The translations under genes were made by a program, and so were the position numbers. DNA of 64,000 bases from Luidia sarsii (Eukaryota; Echinodermata; Asteroidea; Paxillosida; Luidiidae): positions 11,313,441-11,377,440 of the forward strand of contig OX465119.1 of the NCBI GenBank assembly GCA_949987565.1, written 5' to 3'. Positions 48,301 to 58,499 of the stretch are shown here, piece by piece. How positions within the stretch are numbered: position 1 is the first letter of the stretch; every line of letters starts with the position of its first letter. The notes under the pieces were generated by a model. The model was not told the DNA's origin and searched no databases. It was given only the letters and a program-made list of their open reading frames with translations.

Positions 48301-51300
48301 AGTTTGGCTGAAAGCAGTTAAACTGAATCAATTGGGGCTGACCTAAGGTCAGATGAGATGACCCAAGCCAGAATTTGAGCAAGGCTGACTTTTATCAAGA
48401 CGAGTTGAACAGAGCAAAACCAAGCTAAGCCGAAGTGAGGAAAGCAAAGTCAAGCCAGGCCAAGTCAGTCTGAATCCAGCTCAACTTTGAATCACAGATT
48501 GAAGTGAGCTGAGCTGAGCTGAGCTACATTGACATCATCTAAGCCTGGCCGGGTCTAATCGAGTTAAGCTTAGCTGAGCTGAATTGATTTTAGCGGAGGA
48601 GAGTTAAAATGTGCTGAGAAAGGCTGGGCTGAAACAGGCCGAGTTCAGCTCAGAGAAGCTGAACTAAGTTAAGCTGATCTGAGCTTAGTTTAAAACGAGC
48701 CAAGCCTGGCCGAATTGAGTGCAGCTTCGCTGAGTTGAGCTGAGCTTAAATGGGGAGAGTTTAAATAACCTGAGCTGATCCAAGATGAGCTGAAAGGGGG
48801 ACGAGCCAAACTTTGGCCTGGCCCCCCCCCCCCAAAAAAAAATGAGTTTAGCTTAGTAGCCGAGTTGAACTGAGTTTAGCTCAGCTAAACTGAATTTACC
48901 TTAGGGTGGTTGAGGTCGCCTGAGCTGATATAAGACTAATATTTATTTTTTTATTTTTTTTATCACTATGCAGGGCCGAAATGAAACAGTTTTAAACTGT
49001 CTTTGGCATACCCTGTGTAAAGAAATGGAATAAATAAATCAATCAATAAATTCTACTCACTTATCATTGGCTTCGCCGTTAGCTAACTCCATGGAACTTC
49101 CTACCGACTCCTCGTTGGCTGCGTTTTTCATGCTCAAACTAAAGGCCACAGAAACATATACCAGAGTCAGACAATACAAAAACAAACCGATTGAAATTAA
49201 AAAAAAAAAACATCCACTTTGTGCGATCCCCGAGCTGCGGTAGCCAGGTTTACAACCATTGGTTGTTTAATATAGGAAGGTTTGCGGTGACACCATGTAT
49301 AAGGTCTCTTAAAGAAGAGGTGTGTTTCTAAAATGAGTGGTAACTCGACGTTTCGACCAGTATGCTCTGGTCGTCTTCAGGCCGTCATCATTCTCCTGAT
49401 GACGGCCAGAGCATACTGGTCGAAACGTCGAGTTACCACTCAGGTTCTTTTCAGAACCATACCTCTTCTTTAAGAGACTTTATACATGGTGTCACCTCAA
49501 ACCCTCCTATAGAGTTACCACTCAGGTTCTTTTCAGAACCATACCTCTTCTTTAAGAGACTTTATACATGGTGTCACCTCAAACCCTCCTATAGAGTTAC
49601 CACTCAGGTTCTTTTCAGAACCACATCTCTTCTTTAAGAGACTTTATACATGGTGTCTACTCAAACCCTCCTATAGAGTTATCACTCGGGTTCTTTTCAG
49701 AACCACAACTCTTCTTTAAGAGACCTTATACATGGTGTCACCTCAAACCCTCCTATAGAGTTATCACTCAGGGTCTTTTCAGAACCACATCTCTTCTTTA
49801 AGAGACTTTATACATGATGTCACCTCAAACCCTCCTATAGAGTTATCACTCAGGTTCTTTTCAGATCCATACCTCTTCTTTTAGAGACCTTATACATGGT
49901 GTCACCGCAAACCCTCCTAATTTGATTCACCCACCGTGCAAAGCCTTTTGTCTTATTCATTGGTTGTTTAATTAATGTTTAATTAATGATTGAATAGACC
50001 GATTGCGCGACCAATGTTTACATGCAATCACGTGACTTATAGTGGGTATTTTTGCATCTCATTTGGTGCAGAACAGGAGTGGAAATGAACAAAGAAGACT
50101 ATCATATTGTCCACATTTTTCTTTCTACATTTCCATCGCTGCTCTGTGCCAAATGAGATGAAAAAATACCGACATGTATAAGTCACATGATGGCATGTAT
50201 ATTGCTTCCAACTGGTGCCCCCACCCTGGCAAAGACTATTAGGGAAGTCTACCATCTAAGGGCTGGATAGCTCAGATGGTAAGAGAGCTGCACGTTAATC
50301 CAGAGGTCTCGGGTTCAAGTCCCGGTCCAGTCAAAGTTTTCCTTGCCATTTCTCAAAACATGAAGAAGAAAAAAATGGCAAACCTTAGGTGTACTGTGAA
50401 TTTCTGTCTATGGGAACGTAGGTACTGTGTGCTCGGTAATTTGCCAGATAGACAACCCGAACTGTCTGGGTTTTATACCAAAAAAAAACCTCTAACCACA
50501 GATGGGGTAGAACAAATCCTCACTGTAATCTATAGGACGAATAATGTATTTCCTTTAGTTTTCTTTCCATGAAATTGATAACAGACAGTCGGGTGATAAA
50601 CTCCTCGTTTTCTTGACTGTTCTCGGAAAAATCTGGAAGGCTGGCGGCGGTGTCGATATCAGAAGAGTCTTATCTAACGTCAGGCTCTCCAATGACCATT
50701 CTATTCAGCCCGAGCTACAGGCACCCGGGGGCCAATTTCCTAGAACTGCTTAAACTTGAAGAAGAAAAAACATCTTCCCGCAAAAAAAAGGTCCTCCTCA
50801 GTTCAAAATGAATAGCTAGCCGTTTTGTTCTCGGGCTGTGTGCCTTTTGAATTGCATTCGACTACAGATTGATAACGTCTGCAACAGCTAGGGGACCTTG
50901 GGGGTGTCGTCCTTCTGATACAGTGCAAGGTTCGCTCGGTGAAAGTACGACAGTGCGTTCAAGCAGTGAGCCCACGGCCGTGGTTAGTTCTCGGGAAGAA
51001 GAAAACATTGCGTGATCTTCTGAAGTGAAGTGAGTGCTGAAACCACTTCGCGCCGGTGACCACCGAATTCGGAGCGCCGGTGGTGTTGCTCCAGGCCGGG
51101 CCCCTCCGAATCCGGGCACCGCTAGTAATCTGTCCATTTTCAAACAAAGACTCTGTTCACCCTACTACAAGACAATAGGTAGTCACACAGACGTCCGTTG
51201 AGGAAGGTTTGAATCGCACACAGACTGTTTACGAAATGAAGGCTTAGGCTCGGGCTCAGGCTTCGTCTCCGTCTGACAAAACCTGAAAATCCAGGTTGTG

Positions 51301-52077
51301 GTTTGTTTCCGAATTTGAATGTTTGTTGGCTTGAGTATTCACCAAGAAACTGAGGCCAAACGCTTGTTTTTAGATGCCTGTGATATTATAACGAGTAAGA
51401 GAAATATGACCACGTAAAACATGGTATTCCGTTATTGATTTCACAGGTCTTTTTCCCCGATTGTTTAGCGAATTGTGGAAATCGACCATTATTTCTAATT
51501 CATTTTTTAAAATAATCCCTCTTTTGTGTTCACTCCTCTTCTTAGCTCTTTGATCTTTCCCCTTCCTCTCACTAATCCCTACCCCAATCCTTGCCCTTCC
51601 CTTTGATCTCACCCTACCAGCTTTCCTCTTTGTCCTTTATTTCTCATCCGTGTCCTATTCAATCTCTTTCCCCTTCCTTCCTGTTTTGTCCTTGTCACTT
51701 TGCCTTTGAGAAAGGTCCTGCTGGGATCGAAACGTCAGGCCCACTAAAGTTTGAGATTATTTTTTTAAAATTTGTATCAAATGTTTATTTTGGCTAATGA
51801 AAAGTGAGCCGATACGAAGTGGTCGTGTGAAATCGGCCCCGGGTCGCAGTTTCGAGAAACCCACTGCTCCGAACCGATAAGGTGATTATATCGATTATAT
51901 CGATTATATCGAGAAAAGCTATTACCACGAGCAACTGCAGCAGCAGCACCAGCAGAAGCAGCAGGCCCGCGAGCCCCGGCTGCCGCCCCCGCCTCGTTCC
52001 TGCGAGTTCTCCGGGGCCTGGTGGGTCGACGAGACGGAGGGCGGGTCCCGTGCCGACTGGTGCGACGCTTCCCTCAT
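45319..52077 (-). CDS. Regulator of G-protein signalling, RZ subfamily (RGS17/RGS20-like), 214 aa
   Basis: GTPase-activating protein for G-alpha subunits; the RZ group (RGS17, 19, 20) acts on Gi/Gz at membranes. Five coding exons on the minus strand: 52077-51926, 49138-49061, 48091-48030, 46589-46423, 45504-45319. All introns are GT-AG with phases 2,2,1,0 and the total is 645 nt. Residues 39-51 form the cysteine string (CCFCWCCCCSCSC), normally palmitoylated and diagnostic for RZ proteins. The RGS box runs from about NPTVEEIRVWSHSF (residue 77) through FLRSEYSEENLLFWLACEEL and YEDYISILSPKEVSLDSRV to DEAQHQIYILMHRDSFPRFL. Length matches human RGS17 (210 aa). Start: the second Met (ACCATGA context) was chosen over an upstream in-frame Met at 52104 because it aligns with the family start and has the better Kozak context. 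Which of RGS17/19/20 is the closest orthologue is undecided. Confidence 0.93.
46655..47715 (+). repeat. 84-bp satellite in RGS intron 3
   Basis: About 12-13 units containing CCCAGTTCTATTTGTCAGCC and TTGGCTGGCAGTCTACCACC. The unit length is a multiple of three and one plus-strand frame is open across many units (28-residue period), broken only where an extra G or C shifts phase (GATAGGGGATGG, CACCCCCTCC). Confidence 0.95.
47856..47957. mobile_element. Compact foldback of the GACGTTTCGA family, RGS intron 3
   Basis: Near-perfect palindrome: GGAGGGCCTGACGTTTCGAT at left and ATCGAAACGTCAGGCCCTCC at right, with almost no loop. It lies just after the RGS exon 3 donor in transcription order. Confidence 0.85.
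48240..48930 (+). repeat. Degenerate GAGCT/GAGTT-rich array, RGS intron 2
   Basis: Many close copies of TGAGCTGA, GAGTTGAAC and AAGCTGA without a constant period. It resembles an old, scrambled version of the 43.3-43.9 kb array and ends near a poly-C/poly-A run at 48.82 kb. Confidence 0.7.
49336..49440. mobile_element. Foldback with GACGTTTCGACC arms, RGS intron 1
   Basis: Left arm GTAACTCGACGTTTCGACCA and right arm TGGTCGAAACGTCGAGTTAC, with an inner hairpin GGCCGTCATCA/TGATGACGGCC. The right arm runs straight into the 82-bp satellite, sharing GAGTTACCACTC. Confidence 0.85.
49430..49925 (+). repeat. 82-bp satellite, RGS intron 1 (about 6 units)
   Basis: Unit starts measured at 49431, 49513, 49595 and 49677 are exactly 82 bp apart. 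Each contains ACTCAGGTTCTTTTCAGAAC and AAGAGACTTTATACATGGTG. The first half matches the arms of the oxygenase intron 6 foldbacks. Confidence 0.95.
50261..50332 (+). mobile_element. tRNA-derived SINE head in RGS intron
   Basis: Better preserved member. The A box TAGCTCAGATGG and a perfect B box GGTTCAAGTCC are visible, and the ends GGCTGGA/TCCAGTC pair. The anticodon stem is mismatched and the loop length is wrong for a functional tRNA, and flanking sequence is shared with the spacer copies, so I call it a SINE and not a tRNA gene. Confidence 0.65.
51233..51415. mobile_element. Short inverted-repeat element, solo copy in RGS intron
   Basis: It begins GAAATGAAGGCTTAGGCTCG and shares the body of the intron 9 element through TAACGAGTAAGAGAAATATG. 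The right inverted end appears to be lost. Confidence 0.6.
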
Positions 52078-52121
52078 GGTTCCCGCTGGTGCTCCGACCA
52101 GCATGCGACGAAATTCGGCTG

Positions 52122-52123
52122 CT
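52122..52123 (-). promoter_or_regulatory. Candidate 3' splice site of a 5' UTR intron, RGS gene
   Basis: On the minus strand the first coding exon is preceded by CTCTCTGATCTGCAG, a strong acceptor context, with an enormous pyrimidine tract upstream. This suggests a non-coding first exon further right, perhaps in the CpG-rich DNA at 53.7-54.1 or 55.6-56.0 kb. No donor was identified. Confidence 0.35.
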
Positions 52124-52124
52124 G

Positions 52125-53030
52125 CAGATCAGAGAGGGAGGGTGAGAGTGGGGGAGTGGGGGAGAGAGAGAGAAAAGGGTGGAGAGAGGGGGAGAGAGAG
52201 AGGGGGAAAGAGAGAGGGAAAGAGAGAAGGGTGGATAGGGAGGGAGAGAGAGAAGGGTGGAGAGAGGGGGAGAGAGAGAAGGGTGGAGAGAGAGGGAGAG
52301 CGGGGGAGAGACAGAAGGGTGGAGAGAGAGGGGAAAGAGAGAGAGGGAGAGAGGGGGGAGGGGGAGAGAGAAGAGTGGAGAGAGAGGAAGAGAGAGAGGG
52401 GTGGAGAGAAATGGAGAGAGGGGGAGAGACATAAGGGTGGAGAGGGAGGGGAAAGAGAGAGGGAGTGGAGAGAGGGAGTGGGTGGAAAGAGAGGAGGAGA
52501 GAGAGGGGGACGAGGGAGAGGGGAGATAGGGGAGGGGAGAAGGGGAGAGAGAAGGAGAGAGGCAGAGGGAGGCATAGAGAGGGAGAGAGAGGAGAGGGCA
52601 AGAGAGAGTGGGAGGGAGGGGGAGGAGAGGGAGGGCGGGAAGGGGGAGGGGAGAGTGCGAGAGAGGAAGTTGGAAGAGGGGGAGAGTAAGTAGAGAGAAT
52701 GAAATGATAGGAACAGCAAAAGAGAGACAGAGGAAGAGAGCAAAAAAGATACACAGGGAGACACAGAAGACGAGAAAGAGAGACAGAGAAACGGAGGAGG
52801 GTGAGGAGTTGAGAGAAAGAGCCAGAAAGACAACGAGCCAGAGGCAGAAAGCGACAGAGAGAAAGACAGAAGAGGGGAGAAGAAAGATGGAGAGAGAGAG
52901 AGTTGAGAAGAAGTCCGAGGGGTGAAGAACCAGTGAAGTAGAACGAAGAAGAAGAAAGACAGGTACACACGGATCGGGTGAGATGAGAGAGAGAGAGGAG
53001 AGAGACAGAGAGAAAGTGAGGCAAACCAAA
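52125..53030 (+). repeat. GA-rich homopurine tract upstream of RGS first coding exon
   Basis: About 900 bp of GAGAGG/GGAGAGAG sequence, almost pure purine on the plus strand and pyrimidine on the RGS coding strand. Sub-blocks around GAAGGGTGGAGAGAG recur every 40-60 bp. The right end is diluted with ACAGA. Confidence 0.95.
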
Positions 53031-53423
53031 CAACACATCAGACTATACTGTGTTTTTCATTGTTGTCATTGTTGTTTTCGAAGTGTGGAAGGTCGATGGA
53101 AAAGCTTTCGTTCCATGTTTAAGACGAATTCCACAGGTTCTTCCAATTAACCACACGACCTCGGCTGTAGCAAGCGTCAGTCCCGCCTATGCCCATGAGA
53201 AAACATTTTGATCAGCAAAACAGCCAAAAAAAACAACGAGAGAAGCCATGAACTCAACATCCCATGTCTTCCGGAATGGACGGAGGACATGGTCTCGTTC
53301 AAACTCATCTCGGAAAAAAGATCTGAAGATGCTTTCAAAACGTTCTTGCTTGACCCATAGATGTAGTGTTTTATCTATGGTTTGACCAAGATGGCGGCAT
53401 ATGGCCCAGAATGCACTCCTTTT
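53031..53423. other. Unassigned sequence between purine tract and solo MITE
   Basis: Unremarkable composition. No repeat, RNA or coding signal recognised. Confidence 0.4.
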
Positions 53424-53676
53424 TCCAAAACCCGGCTTAGGCTTCGGCTCTGGCTTCGTCTCTGTTATCTAAAAGCTAAAACAAAACACACAGGTTGGAG
53501 TTCTTTGTTGAAGTTGAAGCTTTGGATTCTTTTTATCAAAACGCAGTATAACATTCAAAAACGAAGACAAATGCCTCTTATTCTCATGCCCTGTACTTTC
53601 AAACGGATGAAAGAAACGGAGACAAAGCCGGAGCCTGAGGCTAAGCCGGAGCCTGAGGCTAAGCATGGTTTTTGAC
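53424..53676. mobile_element. Solo MITE-like element (same family as intron 4)
   Basis: Terminal inverted repeats run CAAAACCCGGCTTAGGCTTC at left and the inverse with GAGCCTGAGGCTAAGCATGG at right. The internal body shares TTGTTGAAGTTGAAGCTTTG with the intron 4 elements. It has no open frame of its own. Confidence 0.7.
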
Positions 53677-53679
53677 AAG

Positions 53680-54140
53680 GACCTAGGTCGCTAGTGGTGT
53701 TACGAGGGGAGGACGACGCGTGCGCAGGTGTACCGCCGATACATCACGGGCGTAAAGGTCACGCGTTGTTACATTGAGCTTGGCTGCGTGATCATGCCAC
53801 ACGTACTGTACATTGCGTGCCGGGTATAACATCTTCCTTTCTTTTTGTCGCCTTCCCCTTTACACGAGAGGGTCGGCTGATCTTTCGCCCGGCCACGGGT
53901 CAAGGCACTCCGGCGCGAGGCGACGAATGCCGTGCCCGTATCTTCCTCGAGGTTTCCCCTCCCCCCCCCCCCTCCCCCCTCGAGCGAGAATAATTCGCCG
54001 GGAAGCTGAGCGAGCGAGAGCGGGTACAGGTCGCAGAGACCGCCCGGGGCACGTCCCCGGTACACGTGTGACTGCACACGCCGATACGCGCTACATACAC
54101 CCTCGCCGTGAAGCCATCGAGTTTTGGCATGGACACAAAC
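53680..54140. promoter_or_regulatory. CpG-rich patch, possible promoter region
   Basis: Dense CpG (GACGACGCGTGCGCAGG, GCCCGGCCACGGG, CGCCCGGGGCACG) in otherwise AT-rich surroundings, with a C-run near 53.96 kb. It could serve as a distal promoter for the minus-strand RGS gene. No TATA or initiator assigned. Confidence 0.3.
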
Positions 54141-54212
54141 AAAATGGCGGTTCCATCGCCTTAGGTAATGCCAACAAAAACTGATGATAACTGCTCGCTG
54201 ACTTTAAACAAC

Positions 54213-54396
54213 GCAGTGGCTGTTGTTACGGCAGTCGTCCGTGTGGTTCCCTGACTTCACAGTATTTTTCAGGATGTTTAGCTCTTGGAACCAGACTATC
54301 AGCTAATAGACTGGTTCAACCAGCCTGCAATGCTGACGAAATACAATCAGGTCAGGGAACCACACGGACGACTGCCGTAACAACAGCAACTGCGTT
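54213..54396. mobile_element. MITE-like element with inverted ends of about 40 bp
   Basis: The left end contains CTGTTGTTACGGCAGTCGTC and the right end GACGACTGCCGTAACAACAG, extending through GTGTGGTTCCCTGAC/GTCAGGGAACCACAC. The centre of about 95 bp is non-coding. Confidence 0.8.
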
Positions 54397-55079
54397 TAAA
54401 CAAAGGACGGAAGGTGTAATTCATTGGGAGGCCCTGACGTTTCGACTCCAGCGGAACTTTTTCGAAAGCTCAGACGTGGATAATCCGATCTTAAACCTTG
54501 CAATCATCCCAGCACATCATTCAAATTGGGAATTTTTGGCATCTGTTGGTGATGCAGAGTTTAAAAAGTAAAATTCTACGTCCATGTGAGATCTTTTTGC
54601 AAACTATAATGGGGGTATAGTGAGTGACCAATACTCCATAGCGAGCGATTACGAAAGTTGAAATACACCACTAATACCGAAAAGGCTTTAGAAACGGTAA
54701 GGGGAAGAAGATGCATTCATCTAGGCTCATCGTGTGAAAAGTAGATTCACACAAGAGCGGCCGTGTAGCCATCGCTTTCCTTGAATGAAAAAAAACCCAC
54801 AGATCCCGGTTCAAATTTAACCACGAAAAGGATCTCCGCTGAATTCCTGCCCCGCTTCGGCGTTTTTATCTGGGTCACTTTTCCTGCCGCCTATCAGAAA
54901 GTCGTCACGATTTTTTGTTTAACTTCTATTGGATATACTGTCACAACACGCTCTTTCCGTGTTTCGTTCAAGTCTCTGTGATGGAAAGCGGGGAGGTAAA
55001 ATGGTGCACGCGACTGACGGTCATTCCGTTGTGACATTGATTGCGATTCTCGCAAAGCCGACAAGAAGAGCCCAAGCGT
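54397..55079. other. Unassigned sequence, no gene recognised
   Basis: One degraded GACGTTTCGA-family end at about 54428-54475. Otherwise nothing recognised. Confidence 0.4.
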
Positions 55080-55200
55080 AGGGAGGGAGGGAGGCAGGGA
55101 GGGAGGGAGGCAGGGAGTCAGGGAGGCAGGGAGGCAGGGAGGCAGGGAGGCGGGGAGGCGGGGAGGCAGGGAGGCAGGGAGGCAGGGAGGCAGGGAGGCG
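55080..55200 (+). repeat. (GGGAGGCA)n-type array
   Basis: GGGAGGGAGGGAGGCAGGGA repeated with minor changes over 120 bp. Runs of three Gs at short spacing could form quadruplexes. Confidence 0.9.
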
Positions 55201-55379
55201 ATGTTTGATCAACATTGTGACCAACATTGTTCGGAATATAAACATTATTTGTCAATAGAAAAGCCCGTTCCGGAGATGGGATATAAGGAAGAGGGGAAAG
55301 GTGACGAAAGTGCTACGACCGAGACCAAAGGCGGAGATTGAAGTGAACAAAAAATGATGATGAAGTTAATACAAAAACT

Positions 55380-55520
55380 GTTGCAAACTGCTCACTGACT
55401 AAAATGACCTGCAATACATAGATCCCAAAAGTCCTCAAAGTCTCTTTGCCTTTGGGGAAGGTCCTGCTAGGATCGAAACGTCAGGCCTTCTAACTAACTA
55501 ACTAACTAACTAACTTTCGA
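55380..55520 (-). mobile_element. GACGTTTCGA-family element end
   Basis: TTGCAAACTGCTCACTGACT at left and GGTCCTGCTAGGATCGAAAC with CGTCAGGCC at right match the family at 4.7, 51.7 and 63.3 kb. It is followed by a (CTAA)n run. Confidence 0.6.
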
Positions 55521-55559
55521 AATTCATTTTGGAATATCGATATTCACCACGCATGCAGA

Positions 55560-56040
55560 GGTAGTGAATACATGCGGTAGCGGACGTGCTGAACGTTGAT
55601 GAAAAATGACACTTCCTTTTGCAGGAAAAGGAAAACGCGTCCACCCAGTAGGTTTACTTGAGCAGGGCAGTGAACCTGTCATCCTAACGGTACACGCGTT
55701 GACTGATCAGTCTCGTGGCCGGACGAAGTGTGCGCAAAGCGCGCCCGCATCGCGCCTCTCTAGGCGCTTCGGCGCGCTGCGCGTTCCCTGCACTCTTGAC
55801 ACGTGATGCCTAATTATGCTAATAAGGCACGCGTAGAGAAGGCGGGTATACCGCAGCGCGCTACACACACGCGCGCGACTTGGGCAGCAAACAGCGCAAT
55901 ATTATGAGGTGGGCTACTGAAGGCAGGTGGGCGCACTTTTCGAAGACGCTCTGACCTTTTGTGACCTTTTTGTCTAAGAGCGGGCTGCGAATCATTACCC
56001 ATGGTGCACTGCGGAGGTACCAGGGACGCGCAATTTTCGC
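55560..56040. promoter_or_regulatory. Second CpG-rich patch
   Basis: Very CpG-dense (GCGCGCCCGCATCGCGCC, CGCTTCGGCGCGCTGCGCG, ACACGCGCGCGAC) with a CACGTG E-box near 55.80 kb. It looks like an unmethylated promoter-type region, but no transcript start is visible. Confidence 0.3.
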
Positions 56041-56319
56041 TGTTTTTTTTCGCTGTTAGTGGAAATCCGCGCTTGAAAAGAGACTACGGGTAGTGTTTCG
56101 TGATCAGCAAGTTTGGATTTCGTGTGGATGGGCGAAATGTGACTGCCTGTTGTTGAGCATGGAGGTAGCTTGTTACAAAAATGTAAGATTTCAATTGCAA
56201 AGCTTAAAGCTCTAGCTGTTGTTACTGTTCAGCTGCAATGGCTGATCTTGTAACGCAGGGCTAGTCTCTTTTCAAGCGCGAATTCGCACTGCCACAGTGA
56301 AAAAAACCTAGGCTGCGGT

Positions 56320-56940
56320 CGGAAAAATGAGGAGGATGGCAAGGACAGTGGGAAGGAGGAGGGGATGGGGATGATGGGAAGGATGAGGAGGATGAGGAGG
56401 ATGAGGAGGAAGAGGAGGAGGAGGGGAGGAGGAGGAGGGGGATGGGGAGGATGGAAAGGATGAGGAGGATGAGGAGGAAGAGAAAGAGGAGGGGAGAAGG
56501 GAAGGAGGAGGAGGGGGTGGGGAGGATGAGGAGGATGAGGAGGAAGAGGGGAGGAGGAGGAGGGGAGGAGGAGGAGGGGTATGGGGAGGAGGAGGAGGGG
56601 GAGGAGGGGGATGAGGAGGGGGAGGATGGGAAGGATGAGGAGGATGATAATGAGGAGGGGAGGAGGAGGAGGAGGGGAGGAGGAGGGAATGGGGAGGAGG
56701 AGAAGGGGAGGAGGAGGAGGGGAGGGGGAGGAGGGGGATGGAGAGGATGAGGAGGATGAGGAGGATGAGGAGGAGGATGGGGAGGATGGGGAGGAGGAGG
56801 GGGGATGAGGAGGATGAGGAGGATGGGAAGGATGATGGATAGGGGATGAGGAGGATGGGGAGGAGGAGAGGAGGATAAGGAGGAGGAGGGGAGGATGAGG
56901 AGGATGGGGAGGATGATGGATAGGGGATGAGGAGGAGTAG
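56320..56940 (+). repeat. GGA-rich purine array
   Basis: (GAGGAGGATGAGGAG)-type sequence with few pyrimidines except T in GGATG, about 600 bp. Long open frames on both strands are by-products of the repeat. Confidence 0.95.
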
Positions 56941-57609
56941 TAGTATCTTGTCTCATCACTGTTTGCCCGATGGTTTTTCACAGTGCAGGGGGTGGGGTTT
57001 GTGTAACGAGGAAACACGTGTGGGTGATGGGTGCAGTAGATGCAGGTGCCGCATCATTAAGCCGCTTGTGGCGCTCTCGTCGGACCTAATTCAGTTGTTG
57101 GGTTGTTTTTCTTATAAAATCTCAATCTCTGGCGAAGGAATTGTGTTACACAATTCTCAATTCTATCAGGGCCACGTGGCCGAAACTGAGAATCTAGCAA
57201 TTAGGTCTGACCAGTCAGGCAACAGGCCGGTGCGTCTTGCACAGCTGATGTAAGAGCTAGACCCGTATATCAAAGGTTTCATTTTTCATTTCTCCCCCCC
57301 CCCTCTTCCCATTCCTTATTTAAGTCACAGTGTCGAGATGAAGCCTCAATGAAGCTATAAATACATAGGGGGTGTGTAACGACAGCTATGCAAATCGGGA
57401 ACTCTATATTTAACGATTTGGAAGATTGATATACGCTTATCATTTTTTTATTTTTTTATTTTTATTTTTTTGTTGGGGGGGGTTGGATTGAGAACCGTTC
57501 AATCGGGGAAAACTGTCAAAGATGTTAGGAGAGAAAGTTCCTCAATCTCCTCATCATCCCCTCACAGTCCTGGTCGTTTTAAGCGGTCTGCTCCCCCTCC
57601 TAATCCTCC
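56941..57609. other. Unassigned sequence between two purine arrays
   Basis: Contains a stem-like pair TTGTGTTACACAA near 57.14 kb, T-runs at 57.44-57.48 kb and the phrase AACTGTCAAAGATGTTAGGA. The last is echoed in reverse at 58.24-58.29 kb (CTTAACATCTTTAACAGTTT), so the 57.6-58.2 kb array is flanked by short inverted copies. Confidence 0.5.
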
Positions 57610-58235
57610 TCATCCTCCTTTTCCTCCCGATCCTGATGAGGAGGATGGGGAGGAGGGGGTGAGGAGGAGGGTGAGGATGGGAAGGGTGAGGAGGATGGGG
57701 AGGATGGGGGGGTGATGATGGTGAGGAGGATGGGAAAGATGAGGAGGATGGGGAGGATGAGGAGGATTGGGAGGATGGGGAGGATTGGGAGGATGGGGAG
57801 GATGGGGAGGATGGGGAGGATGGGGAGGATGGGGAGGATGAGGAGGATGGGGAGGATGAGGAGGATGGGGAGGATGGGGAGGATGGGGGGGTGATGATGG
57901 TGAGGAGGATGGGAAAGATGAGGAGGATGGGGAGGATGGGGAGGATGAGGAGGATTGGGAGGATGGGGAGGATGGGGAGGATGGGGAGGATGGGGAGGAT
58001 GGGGAGGATGGGGAGGATGGGGAGGATGGGAGGATGGGAAGGATGAGGAGGATTGGGAGGATGGGGAGGATGGGGAGGATGGGGAGGATGGGGAGAATGG
58101 GGGATGAGGAGGATGGGGAGGATGGGGAGGATGGGGAGGATGGGGAGAATGGGGAGGATGGGAGGGGGGAGGATGGGGAGGATGGGAAGGGTGAGGAGGA
58201 TGGGGAGGATGGGGAGGATGGGGAGATTAAGGAAC
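57610..58235 (+). repeat. 9-bp array (GGATGGGGA)n
   Basis: About 65 units of GAGGATGGG/GAGGATGAG with higher-order repetition: the block GGGGGGTGATGATGGTGAGG appears at both 57.70 and 57.88 kb. Confidence 0.95.
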
Positions 58236-58499
58236 TTACCCTCTTAACATCTTTAACAGTTTCCCTGATTGAAAGGTGCTCAACCCCCCTCCCCCGCGCC
58301 AAAAAAAAAACACCTAAAAATATACATGAATATAAATATATAACCAATGAATATATAACTGAATGTAACTGTATACTCAAGAACTACTTGCGATGATTGT
58401 GTAGCATTTGTTTGAGTGTGCGTATCTCTATAGGACGCCCTCTACGAAGTCCTTTGTTTAACTTTGACATTTGCAATTATCCACGTCCTGAGCAATCAA

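Noticed and set aside
50261..50332. Functional tRNA gene
   Set aside because: The A and B boxes are good but the anticodon arm does not fold, and the flanks are shared with degenerate copies in the spacers, as for a SINE.
51794..53038. 414-aa minus-strand ORF rich in Ser, Leu and Pro
   Set aside because: It is a frame through the (CT)-rich tract. Only its end overlaps the real RGS cysteine-string exon, and no other part looks like a protein.
56229..58380. Long Pro/Ser/Leu ORFs on the minus strand
   Set aside because: Frames through GGA and GGATGGGGA arrays.
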